Source: Candidatus Neomarinimicrobiota bacterium
GTDB lineage: Bacteria > Fidelibacterota > UBA8477 > JABMPR01
Assembly: GCA_034716895.1 (NCBI GenBank)
Contig: JAYEKW010000103.1
Location: 1 to 39,167 of the forward strand
Reading direction: 5' to 3'
DNA length: 39,167 nt
Positions 25,145 to 34,348 of this stretch are shown piece after piece. Numbering within the stretch: position 1 is the stretch's first letter; each line of letters opens with the position of its first letter. A program made the position numbers and the translations under genes. Under the pieces are notes generated by a model, which searched no databases, was not told the DNA's origin, and saw nothing but the letters and a program-made list of their open reading frames with translations.

Positions 25145-26239
25145 CTATAACTTCGAAAACAGACGAGTACCGGAGCGGTGCATCTGCTTCAGACGACCGA
25201 TCTTACGAATACGCTCTTCTGCCAGATTATCTGCTGCATCCATGGTGGGAATACCTTCATCTTCTGATCGCTTAAATATCTGCTGTAAAATCTCGTATAT
25301 GTGATTTACGCGACTATAAGAACGTTTTTCATTGTAGCCTTCAAATTCACCATAAACATTGATGACACCACCAGCGTTGATGGCATAATCAGGAGCATAG
25401 AGAACACCACGGTCCAACAGAATCTTTCCGTGTTTGTCATAATCAGACAAAATATTGTTAGCCGCTCCAGCGATCACCTGACATTTCAGACGATCAATGG
25501 TTTCATCATTCACGATCGAACCCAGGGCACAAGGTGCAAAAATATCCATATCCACATCATAGATTTCATCTGGAGCTACAGCAGTTACATTTTTAATCTT
25601 CAACATCTCTTTGATGCGATCTTCTTTAATATCGGTGACAATGATTTTGGCACCGGCTTTTGACAAATGTTCTACCAGATAGATACCAACATGACCAAGT
25701 CCTTGAACAGCAATGGTTTTTCCTTCTAGACTATCCGAGCCATATGCTTTGTTAGCTGAGGATTTGATCCCAACATAAGTACCATAAGCTGTAAATGGTG
25801 AAGGATCTCCTGAACCACCAAGCTCAGGACTGAGACCAGCGACATAATCGGTTTCTTCGTGAACCCATTCCATCATCCGGGGGGTGGTATTTACATCTTC
25901 AGCGGTCACATAGCGGCCACCAAGACTATCAACAATGCGACCAAAGGCTCGGAATGTAGCTTCATTCCCAACATCCCGGACACGTCCAAGGATCACTGAT
26001 TTGCCACCGCCAAGATTCAAGCCGGCCAAGGCCGATTTGTAGGTCATTCCTTCCGAAAGACGCAGTACATCTCTTACAGCATCCTGTTCATTCTCATAAT
26101 TCCAGACCCGGCAACCACCCAGGGCTGGGCCTAAGCTGGTATTGTGAACCGCAATAATCGCTTTTAAACCGGTTTCATCATCCTGACCAAATAGTACCTG
26201 TTCGTGGTGATTCAATTCTGGTGCATCAAAAAATCCCAT
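25145..26239 (-). CDS. Leucine dehydrogenase-like amino-acid dehydrogenase
   Basis: Leucine dehydrogenases deaminate branched-chain amino acids to 2-oxo acids with NAD+. The 364-residue length fits that family rather than the longer glutamate dehydrogenases. Visible features are LGPALGGCRVW, the catalytic lysines Lys68 and Lys80 in MTYKSALAGLNLGGGK, the loop around DVNTTPRMMEW, and the Rossmann motif GLGHVG at 180-185 followed by an acidic residue (VTDIKED), expected for NAD. Phenylalanine or valine dehydrogenase cannot be excluded, since all share this fold and these residues. It is followed by nusB after 20 bases. Upstream, after a 203-base gap with repeats, is an acyl-CoA dehydrogenase. 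The neighbourhood suits branched-chain amino-acid or short-chain acyl-CoA breakdown. Confidence 0.85.
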   Translation of the reverse strand: MGFFDAPELNHHEQVLFGQDDETGLKAIIAVHNTSLGPALGGCRVWNYENEQDAVRDVLRLSEGMTYKSALAGLNLGGGKSVILGRVRDVGNEATFRAFGRIVDSLGGRYVTAEDVNTTPRMMEWVHEETDYVAGLSPELGGSGDPSPFTAYGTYVGIKSSANKAYGSDSLEGKTIAVQGLGHVGIYLVEHLSKAGAKIIVTDIKEDRIKEMLKIKNVTAVAPDEIYDVDMDIFAPCALGSIVNDETIDRLKCQVIAGAANNILSDYDKHGKILLDRGVLYAPDYAINAGGVINVYGEFEGYNEKRSYSRVNHIYEILQQIFKRSEDEGIPTMDAADNLAEERIRKIGRLKQMHRSGTRLFSKL

Positions 26240-26323
26240 TATGTTCTCCTTTAATTTTTATCCTATTTAACTGGAAGCAGTTAGGCGCACGACTCCAGCC
26301 ATCGACACATATCCAATTAAGCC

Positions 26324-26391
26324 CTTCGAGAGCACTTCGATGAAACTCAGTAACCACCTTAGGGAAACGAATCTCGCTGAGGCTCTCGGAG
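26324..26391. repeat. Inverted-repeat segment between the leucine and acyl-CoA dehydrogenase genes
   Basis: CTTCGAGAGC (26324-26333) and GCTCTCGGAG (26382-26391) pair with one mismatch. Between them lies CACTTCGATGAAACTCAGTA, a member of the TTCGATGAACTCAG phrase family that also occurs at about 8163 and, reversed, at about 17290. The neighbouring GCAGTTAGGCGCA at 26276-26288 is shared with the element at 15516-15732. No gene is seen in this 203-base gap. Confidence 0.55.
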
Positions 26392-26442
26392 CATAACTCC
26401 TTCCGACTATTCTTATTTAAATCCACGCGGGCTGAATATTCA

Positions 26443-27585
26443 TTAATCTGCTAAAAGATGCCTGCTAATGACCAAACGTTGAATCTCGTTGGTTCCTTCA
26501 TAGATCTGAGTGATCTTGGCATCACGCATCATACGCTCAACCTCAAATTCACGTATATAGCCATATCCCCCGTGAATCTGAACGGCTTCTGTAGCAACAT
26601 ACATGGCAGTGTCGCCGGCAAAAACTTTAGCCATAGAGGCTTTCTCACCGATATTCTTACCCTTGTCTTTTAACCAGGCTGCCCGATAGACCAGCATACG
26701 ACTGGCATCAACCCGAGTCGCCATATCGGCCAATTTGAATCCGATACCCTGAAACATCCCGATGGGCTTACCAAACTGTTGACGCTCCTTGGCATACTGA
26801 ATGGAACGATCCAACGCTCCCTGGGCGATTCCCAATGCCTGAGCAGCAATGCCGATCCGGCCGACATCCAAAGTGGCCATGGCAATCTTGAAGCCCATCC
26901 CCTCTTCACCGATCAGGTTCTCTGCCGACACTCGGCAATTTTCGAAAATCAACTCGCTGGTGTCAGATCCCCGGATACCCAGCTTGTCCTCTTTTTTCCC
27001 GGTGGTAAAGCCAGGCAATCCTTTTTCAACAACAAAGGCTGAGATGCCACGATGCCCGGCTGCTTTATCAGTTTTTGCAAAAACAATGACAACATCTGAA
27101 CTAATACCACTGGTAACCCAATTTTTAACACCATTGAGAATATAGGAATCTCCGTCTTTGGTGGCCGTGGTCAACATAGCTTTGGCATCAGACCCTGACT
27201 GGGGTTCACTCAGGGAATACGCACCCAGCTTTTCACCACTAGAGGTCAATGGCAAATATTTCTTTTTCAGGAATTCCGATCCGAATTTGATCAAGGGATT
27301 AGAAAACAAGGAATTGTTCACTGACAAAATTACGCAGGTCGAAGCATCAACCCGGGCGATCTCTTCCAGAGCAATTACGTGACTGACTGCATCCATTTCA
27401 GTGCCACCATAAACTTCTGGAACTTGCATTCCAAGAAAGCCCAATTCACCCAGTTTCTTGATGATCTCTGTGGGAAATTCTGCTTTCTCATCCCGCTCCA
27501 TGACCCCTGGTTTGATCTCAGCTTCAGCGAAATCCCGAATGGTCTCCTGGACCATCTTCTGTTCTTCAGTTAATTCAAAATTCAT
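26443..27585 (-). CDS. Acyl-CoA dehydrogenase (short-chain type)
   Basis: This FAD enzyme oxidises acyl-CoA to trans-2-enoyl-CoA and hands electrons to electron-transfer flavoprotein. The 380-residue protein is full length. It has the family start MNFELTEEQKMVQETIRDFA, FAD-binding YSLSEPQSGSDA, WVTSGISSDVVIVFAKT, the RQQFGKPIGMFQGIGFKLAD helix and IHGGYGYIREFEVERMMRDA. The catalytic base is Glu363 in IYEGTNEIQR, the position used by short-chain and bacterial butyryl-CoA dehydrogenases. The substrate could equally be a branched acyl-CoA, given the leucine dehydrogenase next door. No etfAB genes are in the window. It lies 92 bases behind the 3-hydroxybutyryl-CoA dehydrogenase gene, with a perfect palindrome in that gap. 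Confidence 0.92.
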   Translation of the reverse strand: MNFELTEEQKMVQETIRDFAEAEIKPGVMERDEKAEFPTEIIKKLGELGFLGMQVPEVYGGTEMDAVSHVIALEEIARVDASTCVILSVNNSLFSNPLIKFGSEFLKKKYLPLTSSGEKLGAYSLSEPQSGSDAKAMLTTATKDGDSYILNGVKNWVTSGISSDVVIVFAKTDKAAGHRGISAFVVEKGLPGFTTGKKEDKLGIRGSDTSELIFENCRVSAENLIGEEGMGFKIAMATLDVGRIGIAAQALGIAQGALDRSIQYAKERQQFGKPIGMFQGIGFKLADMATRVDASRMLVYRAAWLKDKGKNIGEKASMAKVFAGDTAMYVATEAVQIHGGYGYIREFEVERMMRDAKITQIYEGTNEIQRLVISRHLLAD

Positions 27586-27634
27586 ATTTTACCTTTTGTC
27601 ATAATTCAAATATTAACTACAACGCCTGACTAGT

Positions 27635-27660
27635 TAGAGACGCGATGCATCGCGTCTCTA
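27635..27660. repeat. Perfect 26-bp palindrome (half-site TAGAGACGCGATG)
   Basis: TAGAGACGCGATG is followed immediately by its exact reverse complement. It lies in the 92-base gap between the 3-hydroxybutyryl-CoA dehydrogenase and acyl-CoA dehydrogenase genes. Without a T-run it is not a classical terminator. From memory, repeats of very similar wording occur between genes in cyanobacteria and other phyla, so it is probably a dispersed palindromic repeat. Confidence 0.75.
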
Positions 27661-27677
27661 CAATGATCATATTTTTT

Positions 27678-28532
27678 TTAATGATAGTCGTAAAAACCTT
27701 TACCTGATTTACGACCCAGTTCATCGGCTGCCACCATCCGTTTCAAAAGAGGACAAGGCCGATATTTGGGGTCTCCCAAGCCAGTGTGTAACACCTCTAG
27801 TATCGAGAGGCAAACATCCAAGCCGATCAGGTCTGCTAAAGCCAGGGGACCCATGGGGTGCGCCAGACCCAGATGCATGATCTCATCAATAGCTTCTTTG
27901 GTTGCGACCCCTTCCATCAGGGCAAAAACCGCCTCATTGATCATGGGCATGATGATCCGGTTGGCGACAAACCCGGGATAGTCGTTGGCTTCTACCGGTA
28001 CCTTGGCCAGAGCTTTGGCAAGTTCAACCGTGGTGGCCACTGTTTCATCACTACAGGCATGTCCCCGGATGATCTCCACCAGTTTCATTATGGGCACTGG
28101 ATTCATGAAGTGCATCCCGATCACCTTATCCGGTCGCTTGGTCTGGGCAGCAACCTCAGTAAGGGAGATTGACGATGTATTCGAGCTTAGGATCACCTCA
28201 GGATTCACAATGGCATCCAGATCCCTAAAAAGTTGAAACTTAATTTCCCTGTTCTCGGTGGCTGCTTCAACTACAAAATCGCTAGCTGCCAGATCCTTGA
28301 GTTCTGTAGTAGTACTGATCCGCGCCAGGACAGCCTCCTTGTCAGCCTCTGTGATCCGTTCTTTTTTAACCTGTCGATCCAGGTTTTTAGTGATGGTCGC
28401 AAGTCCCCTGTCCAGAAATTCCTGTTTGATATCAACCAGGATCACATCATAGCCGGATTGAGCAAAGACGTGGGCAATCCCATTACCCATGGTTCCGGAA
28501 CCGATCACACCAACTTTTTTTATATCCATCAT
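27678..28532 (-). CDS. hbd: 3-hydroxybutyryl-CoA dehydrogenase
   Basis: This enzyme interconverts (S)-3-hydroxyacyl-CoA and 3-oxoacyl-CoA with NAD(H). The 284-residue single-function form is typical of hbd rather than of the large fused FadB. Features are the nucleotide-binding [10 protein letters not shown] (from residue 11), acidic VDIK at the end of the second strand, [13 protein letters not shown], the catalytic His141 in [26 protein letters not shown] and the C-terminal [11 protein letters not shown]. The start could be either of two adjacent ATG codons; GGGGG just upstream fits the second one (28529) slightly better. It begins six bases after the thiolase stop codon, so the two form an operon and catalyse consecutive steps of beta-oxidation or butyrate-type metabolism. 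Confidence 0.94.
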   Translation of the reverse strand: MMDIKKVGVIGSGTMGNGIAHVFAQSGYDVILVDIKQEFLDRGLATITKNLDRQVKKERITEADKEAVLARISTTTELKDLAASDFVVEAATENREIKFQLFRDLDAIVNPEVILSSNTSSISLTEVAAQTKRPDKVIGMHFMNPVPIMKLVEIIRGHACSDETVATTVELAKALAKVPVEANDYPGFVANRIIMPMINEAVFALMEGVATKEAIDEIMHLGLAHPMGPLALADLIGLDVCLSILEVLHTGLGDPKYRPCPLLKRMVAADELGRKSGKGFYDYH

Positions 28533-28538
28533 AACCCC

Positions 28539-29735
28539 CTATAGTCGTTCAACAATAATGGCTGAAGCTTCGCCGCCACCAATACAAAGTGATGCAAGAC
28601 CAAAATGAGCTTCCCGGGCTTCCATGGCATGCAGCAATGTGGTAAGAATACGAGCACCAGAGGCTCCAATGGGATGCCCCAACGAAACAGCTCCACCATT
28701 GACATTCACTTTGGTATGTGGAATATTCAATTCATCCATGGCTACCATCGTGACTACTGAGAACGCCTCATTGATCTCAAATAAATCGATCTCACCCAGG
28801 GTCATCCCGGCCTTTTTAAGTACACTGGTTATGGCTTTGACCGGTGCAGTCGTAAACCATTCCGGTGCCTGGGCTGCTGAGGCCTGGGCAACCACACGAG
28901 CCATGGGTTTTAAACCCCGGCGTTCAGCCTCACCTTCACGCATGAGGATCAAAGCGGCGGCACCATCATTGATCTTGGAGGCATTGGCAGCAGTAATGGT
29001 TCCGTCTTTGGCAAAAGCCGGACGCAGCTTGACCATTTTCTCAAAATTTCCCCGACCGGGTTCTTCATCAGTATCAAAGAGTATGGGGTCACCTTTACGT
29101 TGTGGAATCTCTACCGGAGCGATCTCATTGTCAAAAGCACCTGTTTTCTGGGCTTTTTGAGCACGCAGGTAACTTTCCTTGGCAAAGGCATCCTGAGCTT
29201 CCCGGCTGTAATCATATTCTGTAGCACACAATTCTCCGCTGACACCCATGTGAATATCATCATAAGCATTTAGCAAACCATCTCTGAGAACTCCATCGAT
29301 CATTTTTCCATGACCCAGTCGCTGACCAGCTCGGGCACCCGGTAAATAATACGGGACATTAGACATACTCTCCATACCGCCAGCTACAACAACATTTGCA
29401 TCGCCTACCTGGATGGCTTGGGAGGCCAGCATGACAGCCTTCATGCCTGAACCACAGACCTTGTTGATGGTCATACATTCAGTAGAATTTGGGAGACCTG
29501 CGTACAGTGCAGCCTGACGAGCTGGGGCTTGCCCTTCACCTGCAGTTATAACATTTCCCATGATGACTTCATCTACGTCCTCTGGCAAAACTTGACCAGC
29601 TTCAAGGGCAGCTACAATAGCGCTGGCACCTAATTTTGTCGCAGGAATAGCAGCTAAACCACCCTGGAAAGCTCCTACTGGAGTACGTTTTGCACTGATA
29701 ATAGCAACTTTTCGAATGGCTCTGACTCTACTCAT
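28539..29735 (-). CDS. atoB: Acetyl-CoA acetyltransferase (thiolase)
   Basis: The enzyme condenses two acetyl-CoA to acetoacetyl-CoA or cleaves 3-oxoacyl-CoA. It has 398 residues and the complete catalytic set of thiolase II: nucleophile Cys94 in NKVCGSGMKA, His354 in SLGHPIGASGARI and Cys384 in CIGGGEASA. KRTPVGAFQGGLA, GGMESMSN and NEAFSV are also as expected. The ribosome site AAGGAA lies about seven bases upstream of the ATG. It is the first gene of the tight pair with hbd, followed by the acyl-CoA dehydrogenase. Whether it serves biosynthesis or degradation is not decided by the sequence, but the acyl-CoA dehydrogenase and leucine dehydrogenase neighbours favour degradation. Confidence 0.93.
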   Translation of the reverse strand: MSRVRAIRKVAIISAKRTPVGAFQGGLAAIPATKLGASAIVAALEAGQVLPEDVDEVIMGNVITAGEGQAPARQAALYAGLPNSTECMTINKVCGSGMKAVMLASQAIQVGDANVVVAGGMESMSNVPYYLPGARAGQRLGHGKMIDGVLRDGLLNAYDDIHMGVSGELCATEYDYSREAQDAFAKESYLRAQKAQKTGAFDNEIAPVEIPQRKGDPILFDTDEEPGRGNFEKMVKLRPAFAKDGTITAANASKINDGAAALILMREGEAERRGLKPMARVVAQASAAQAPEWFTTAPVKAITSVLKKAGMTLGEIDLFEINEAFSVVTMVAMDELNIPHTKVNVNGGAVSLGHPIGASGARILTTLLHAMEAREAHFGLASLCIGGGEASAIIVERL

Positions 29736-29878
29736 GATAATTCCTTATTTATTTTCTTAATCCTGGGACTGACCAAACCCGTGTGCTGCGTGGCAAAATA
29801 GATCTTAAACCAATCTTTTAGTCATCATATTTAATTGCCACTTATCCAAGGACAAAAATCGTTCCAAACCAAACCTCC

Positions 29879-30880
29879 TTATTGGGAGGGCGTTTCAGTG
29901 CAATCGCTATTTTTTTCGTTGGACTGATCATAGGCCGCAATGATGCGTTTGACCAGTTTATGTCTTACAATATCGTTCTCATCGAATTCAACGAAAGAAA
30001 TACCCTCGACACCTCTCAGAATTTTCACCACCTGTAATAGACCGGATTCTTCATGTCTTGGCAGATCGATCTGGGTAGGATCTCCGGTTATGATGATCTT
30101 GGAATTCACACCCATTCTGGTCAGGAACATTTTCATTTGCATGGTCGTGGTATTTTGAGCTTCATCCAGAATGATAAACGCATTATCCAGGGTGCGTCCT
30201 CGCATATAGGCCAGCGGGACGATCTCAATAGTCTTTTGATCCATGAGAATATGCACTTTATCATGGGGCATCATATCGAATAGGGCATCATATAACGGTG
30301 CCAGATATGGATCGACCTTCTCACGCAGATCTCCGGGAAGAAAACCGAGGCGCTCACCAGCCTCTACAGCAGGACGCGTTAGAATGATCTTCTTGACCTC
30401 GCGATTCTTGAGAGCTGAAACGGCAAAAGCAACCGCCATATAGGTTTTTCCCGTACCGGCAGGTCCCAGGCCAAAAACCATATCACTGCTTACTGCTGCA
30501 GCAAAGTAACGTTCCTGTCCAGGAGTCCGTGGTTTAATCACTTCAGAACGGGTAAAAAGGACTACTGAATCAAGACCGGTTTCACCCAGTGATGATTGGC
30601 CACTTTGACTAAGCTGAATAATGGTCAACACATCATCTTTATCGAGAGATTTCTTTCGATTCAGAACTGCCATCATTTCCAGGACAATTGTTTCAACTAG
30701 CTCAAGCTTAACCTGATCACCGCGTACAATGAGTTCATCACCACGGACATAGAGTGAAACTTCCAGCTGATTTTCGATTAATTTTAGGTTGTTATCGTTT
30801 GCGCCGAGTAATTCAACGGGGTTAACCTCCCGGATTGGCAGGCGTTTTTCAGAGTTAGATTTAGCAATTGTCAAACCCAT
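29879..30880 (-). CDS. phoH: PhoH family ATPase
   Basis: PhoH-like proteins are cytoplasmic P-loop ATPases linked to RNA metabolism; many lie next to ybeY. The 333-residue protein has an N-terminal KH-like region (about 20-75), RTPGQERYFAAAV, Walker A GPAGTGKT (139-146), RPAVEAGERLGFLPGD and Walker B FIILDEAQNTT (about 232-242), then SKIIITGDPTQIDLP. All blocks of the family are present at the usual length. It is separated by 143 bases from the thiolase gene, and no ybeY follows in this window. The role in phosphate starvation that gave the name is not well supported for the family as a whole. Confidence 0.93.
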   Translation of the reverse strand: MGLTIAKSNSEKRLPIREVNPVELLGANDNNLKLIENQLEVSLYVRGDELIVRGDQVKLELVETIVLEMMAVLNRKKSLDKDDVLTIIQLSQSGQSSLGETGLDSVVLFTRSEVIKPRTPGQERYFAAAVSSDMVFGLGPAGTGKTYMAVAFAVSALKNREVKKIILTRPAVEAGERLGFLPGDLREKVDPYLAPLYDALFDMMPHDKVHILMDQKTIEIVPLAYMRGRTLDNAFIILDEAQNTTTMQMKMFLTRMGVNSKIIITGDPTQIDLPRHEESGLLQVVKILRGVEGISFVEFDENDIVRHKLVKRIIAAYDQSNEKNSDCTETPSQ

Positions 30881-30955
30881 AAGGCGGGCTGAGATTAATT
30901 TGTAAAGTAGTGTTTTCCAAACAAAATATGGTTGAGATTTGAAGGCCTCCCAGAA

Positions 30956-33900
30956 TTAAAACTCAGCAAAATAGTGACTCAAATTTACTTTTTGGGTTAA
31001 GCCTATTTTTTTACGAATGCGGTGACGGTAAATTTCAACAGTATTCAGCTGAACATTTAAAAGGTTAGCAATTTCTTTTGATGAAAGGTTTAGACGGAGC
31101 AGAGCACAAACTTTGACCTCCCGTTGAGAAAGTTCACTGTGGTTTTGTCGCAGATTTTCAAAAAAATCAGGATGCACTTCCGTAAACCACTTCTCAAATT
31201 CATCCCAGTCCTGATCAGATATGAATAAATTTTTAAAATATCTGACAACTCCATTAAAGCGTTTGCGCATCTCATTGGCATCCATCTTTTGGATATCCTT
31301 GAGTTCTTTAAACAGGTTGTTCATGATTTCCTGTTTTTCGGTGGCACAAATTGATTTGCTCACCAGTTCTCGCTTTAAATGATCAACCTTCAGCTGCATT
31401 TTTTCAGTTTCAACTTTTTGACGTTCTTCAATTTCAACTTTTAACTCAGCCGTTCGCTCCTTAACCAGTTTCTGCAGTTTTCTTTTCTCGGCCTCCACCC
31501 GCTTGATTCGGAGACGAACATAGACAAAGACCATCAAAATTAATATCAGAGATGTCAATAATCTGAACCACCAGGTTTCCCAGAAGGGTGGCAGAACCGT
31601 AATGGCCAGGGACACTCCTGCCTCATTCCATAAACCATCATTGTTGCTGGCTTTCACATGGAAAACATAATCCCCCGGCTCCAAACTGGTGTAAGTGATA
31701 TCATTATCGGAGCCAGCTTGAATCCAATCCTCATTAAAATTATCAAGCTTATAAGCATAACGATTGCGTTGGGGATCAGAAAAATCAAGGGCAGCGTAGG
31801 TAAAGGAGATTGTTTTATCCTGGTGTCCTATTGTAATGGCTTGAGTTTCGGTGATTGAGCGAGTTAAAATTCTGCGACCATCTGACATTTCCCCAATAGG
31901 AACATCCACATAATTAATCTTAAAATCAGTAATGACAACTGGTGGAATATGGGGATTGTTTAGAATAGAATCGGGATGAAAGCGATTAAAGCCGTTAGCA
32001 CCCCCGAAATACATAAATCCCTTTTTATCCCTTAAGCTGGAGCCATACAAAAATTCATTACCCTGAAGTCCATCATCCCTGGTATAACGATTAAGAAAAC
32101 CTTTCTCAGGATCAGCTTTCATCAATCCATCATTGGTAGACAACCAAAGAAATCCATGATCATCTTCCTGAATACTATAGATAATGATATCTGTATTTTC
32201 AAAACCTAGATCCAATATTGAAAATTGTTTACGGGTAGGGTCAAGCTTATTGAGACCACCCCCTCGTGTTCCAATCCAGAGATTGTTATGGGTGTCTTCA
32301 TAAAGTGCCAGAACACTATTACTCCCTGGACTATTACTATTATTTGGTGAGTGTTTATATGCTGTAAAACTCTCGGTTTCTGGATCATAGCGATTCAGTC
32401 CCCCCTGAGTAGTACCTATCCAAAGAACACTGTCCTGATCCTCCAGTAGGGCCATTATGCAATTTCCACTTATACTGGAGCTGTCACCTGGGTCATGTTG
32501 ATAAATACTAAAATTATTTGCTTCTCGATTAAATCTGTTGAGCCCATTATCTTGGGTGCCAACCCAGATGGTACCTTTACTGCTCTCAAGAAGAGCATGG
32601 ACCGAATGTCCGCTTAGACTGTTGGGTCTTTTGCTATTATGATATAGATGCAGGCGCTGTCCACTTTGAGGATCAACTTGTGAAAGGCCAGCGACAGCAG
32701 TTCCAATCCAGACCATACCAAATTGATCAATCATAACTTGCATGGCATAAGTCATACTCCAGACACCCCGTTTGCTATCATCCGACTGGTAATATCTGAA
32801 ATCCCCTGATACAGGATCATATCTATTCGTTCCTCCTGGCAGGGTCGTAAACCAGATGTCACCCGTTTCATCTTCGTCAAAAGAGTAAACACCATTACCG
32901 CTAGGTCCCTGTGTATTGCCAGACTCGTGATTGAATTGCTCAAACCGGATTTGATTGGGTTTATAAATGCTAATCCCTTTAGACTCAGAGCCGGCCCACA
33001 CCAACCCCTGCTTATCAATAAAAACAGAAAGAATGATCTTGTCATTAATACTTGTGGGGTTGGTATCATCATTTCGATGATAAGTAAATTGTTCTGTGAG
33101 TGGATCAAAAACAGTTACTCCACCAACAGTAGCCATCCAGAGTTTACCCGTTTGATCCTGAGATATTGAAAATATATAATCTGTGCTGATCCGGTCAGGG
33201 TAATTAGCGGGGTCATAATGATTCACGGTCCCATCGTTCAAATTAAATTTTGTCAAGCCATAGGTAAATCTAGATACCCAGACATAATCATGCTCCCTAT
33301 CCTTTAGAATGGATTCTATCACTCTGGCACTTGAATTAGAAGGCCAGAATTCTTCATTCTTGATATTGGTAAACTGGTGTGATTGTCGATCAAATGCGGC
33401 TACAGATCCATTACCCATACCTATTAGTAATGTACCTGGGGATATTTCAGATATAGCTGAGACATGGTTTGCAGGGAGGCTGGCATCATCACCCTCGATG
33501 TGGTAATACCGAGTAAACCTCTGGCGATCACTATTAAAACGATTCAAACCATTCTGGGTGCCGATCCATAGCATTTGGTCAGAATCTTCGAAGAGACAGG
33601 TGACCTGGTTGCTACTTAAGCTACTGGTATCTGAGCGATCATGACTAAAATTATTAAAGCGCTCGGTATCCCTATTGTATTTTGCTAGTCCACCATTCTC
33701 AGTGCCGACCCATAGGATGGTTTCATGATCTTCTAGAAGTGTCAGAACCCTGTAACCAGGCAAGCTGGTTGAATCTATGGGATCATGATTAAAATATTTG
33801 AATTGATAACCATCATAGCGATTTAAGCCAAAGCGGGTTCCAAACCACATAAAGCCCTTGGAATCTTCATAGATAGCATGAACTGCACCTTGGGAGAGCC

Positions 33901-33997
33901 CATCTTCGACGGTGAGATGGTCAAATTTTAGAGGGTTTTCCTGAGTGTAGCAAGTGATAGATATAACTAGCAAAAGTAATAAACGATATAAAAACAA
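30956..33997 (-). CDS. Membrane regulator: two beta-propellers, Y_Y_Y domain and LuxR-type HTH
   Basis: The 1013-residue protein starts with a signal peptide (MFLYRLLLLLVISITCYT). Fourteen two-component-regulator propeller units follow, recognisable by repeats such as LLEDHETILWVGTENGGLAK and LLEDQDSVLWIGTTQGGLNR, enough for two seven-bladed propellers. Then come a Y_Y_Y immunoglobulin-like domain (about 700-800; YAYKLDNFNEDW, YTSLEPGDYVFHVKAS), one membrane helix at about 808-828, a long coiled coil and a C-terminal LuxR-type helix-turn-helix (LSQREVKVCALLRLNLSSKE, TVEIYRHRIRKKIGL). In Bacteroidota hybrid regulators the same outer part usually carries a histidine kinase; here kinase and receiver are absent. 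So it is predicted to pass an outside signal directly to DNA. The divergent secreted beta-helix gene at 34349 is a plausible target. The ligand is unknown; these sensors often bind glycans. Confidence 0.88.
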   Translation of the reverse strand: MFLYRLLLLLVISITCYTQENPLKFDHLTVEDGLSQGAVHAIYEDSKGFMWFGTRFGLNRYDGYQFKYFNHDPIDSTSLPGYRVLTLLEDHETILWVGTENGGLAKYNRDTERFNNFSHDRSDTSSLSSNQVTCLFEDSDQMLWIGTQNGLNRFNSDRQRFTRYYHIEGDDASLPANHVSAISEISPGTLLIGMGNGSVAAFDRQSHQFTNIKNEEFWPSNSSARVIESILKDREHDYVWVSRFTYGLTKFNLNDGTVNHYDPANYPDRISTDYIFSISQDQTGKLWMATVGGVTVFDPLTEQFTYHRNDDTNPTSINDKIILSVFIDKQGLVWAGSESKGISIYKPNQIRFEQFNHESGNTQGPSGNGVYSFDEDETGDIWFTTLPGGTNRYDPVSGDFRYYQSDDSKRGVWSMTYAMQVMIDQFGMVWIGTAVAGLSQVDPQSGQRLHLYHNSKRPNSLSGHSVHALLESSKGTIWVGTQDNGLNRFNREANNFSIYQHDPGDSSSISGNCIMALLEDQDSVLWIGTTQGGLNRYDPETESFTAYKHSPNNSNSPGSNSVLALYEDTHNNLWIGTRGGGLNKLDPTRKQFSILDLGFENTDIIIYSIQEDDHGFLWLSTNDGLMKADPEKGFLNRYTRDDGLQGNEFLYGSSLRDKKGFMYFGGANGFNRFHPDSILNNPHIPPVVITDFKINYVDVPIGEMSDGRRILTRSITETQAITIGHQDKTISFTYAALDFSDPQRNRYAYKLDNFNEDWIQAGSDNDITYTSLEPGDYVFHVKASNNDGLWNEAGVSLAITVLPPFWETWWFRLLTSLILILMVFVYVRLRIKRVEAEKRKLQKLVKERTAELKVEIEERQKVETEKMQLKVDHLKRELVSKSICATEKQEIMNNLFKELKDIQKMDANEMRKRFNGVVRYFKNLFISDQDWDEFEKWFTEVHPDFFENLRQNHSELSQREVKVCALLRLNLSSKEIANLLNVQLNTVEIYRHRIRKKIGLTQKVNLSHYFAEF

Positions 33998-34091
33998 AGA
34001 GAACCCCCTTAGTTGTTACCCTGATGATAAACTTAATTGCTATCCCTCAATATATGACAATATCTATAAAATAAAACTGTGGGGAGTAAAG

Positions 34092-34172
34092 GTGAGAATG
34101 GTGGGATACAATAATTTAGTGTTGGTGATGGTTGTGAAAGGGCGTATCGCGATACGCCATACCTCGGCATGA
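34092..34172 (+). pseudogene. Short interrupted signal-peptide-like frame
   Basis: The leader GTGGGGAGTAAAG (34079-34091) directly precedes a GTG start and a short frame MRMVGYNNLVLVMVVKGRIA that stops after 26 codons. The same 13-base leader occurs at 36907-36919 in front of another truncated signal-peptide frame. The frame runs into the palindrome at 34141-34158, as if an inserted repeat had cut it off. The 351-base gap it lies in (33998-34348) otherwise must hold the promoters of the divergent regulator and beta-helix genes. Confidence 0.4.
34141..34158. repeat. Perfect 18-bp palindrome GGCGTATCGCGATACGCC
   Basis: This is an exact palindrome with no loop. It lies between the divergent regulator and beta-helix genes, so a dimeric regulator binding site is conceivable. 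However, the GC-rich wording and position inside a broken frame fit a dispersed palindromic repeat better. Confidence 0.6.
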
Positions 34173-34348
34173 CAATGGTCTTTCCTGGATGAGCTCACCC
34201 ATATTCTAATCTTCCACAATTCGCACGTTGTACGGGTTTTGTAAAGGTGACAAAATCAGCTCCTGATTGTAAAATACCAGCGAATCACAATCAACCCGGT
34301 GTCGTCAGAAGTTGTTTCTGCATAGATACCAAATAGGAGGAGAGTCAC

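Noticed and set aside
26226-26426. 66-codon minus-strand frame between the leucine and acyl-CoA dehydrogenase genes
   Set aside because: It runs through a repeat segment and overlaps the start of the dehydrogenase gene; no family is recognisable.
28624-29160. 178-codon frame antisense to the thiolase gene
   Set aside because: Shadow frame over a complete thiolase with all catalytic residues.
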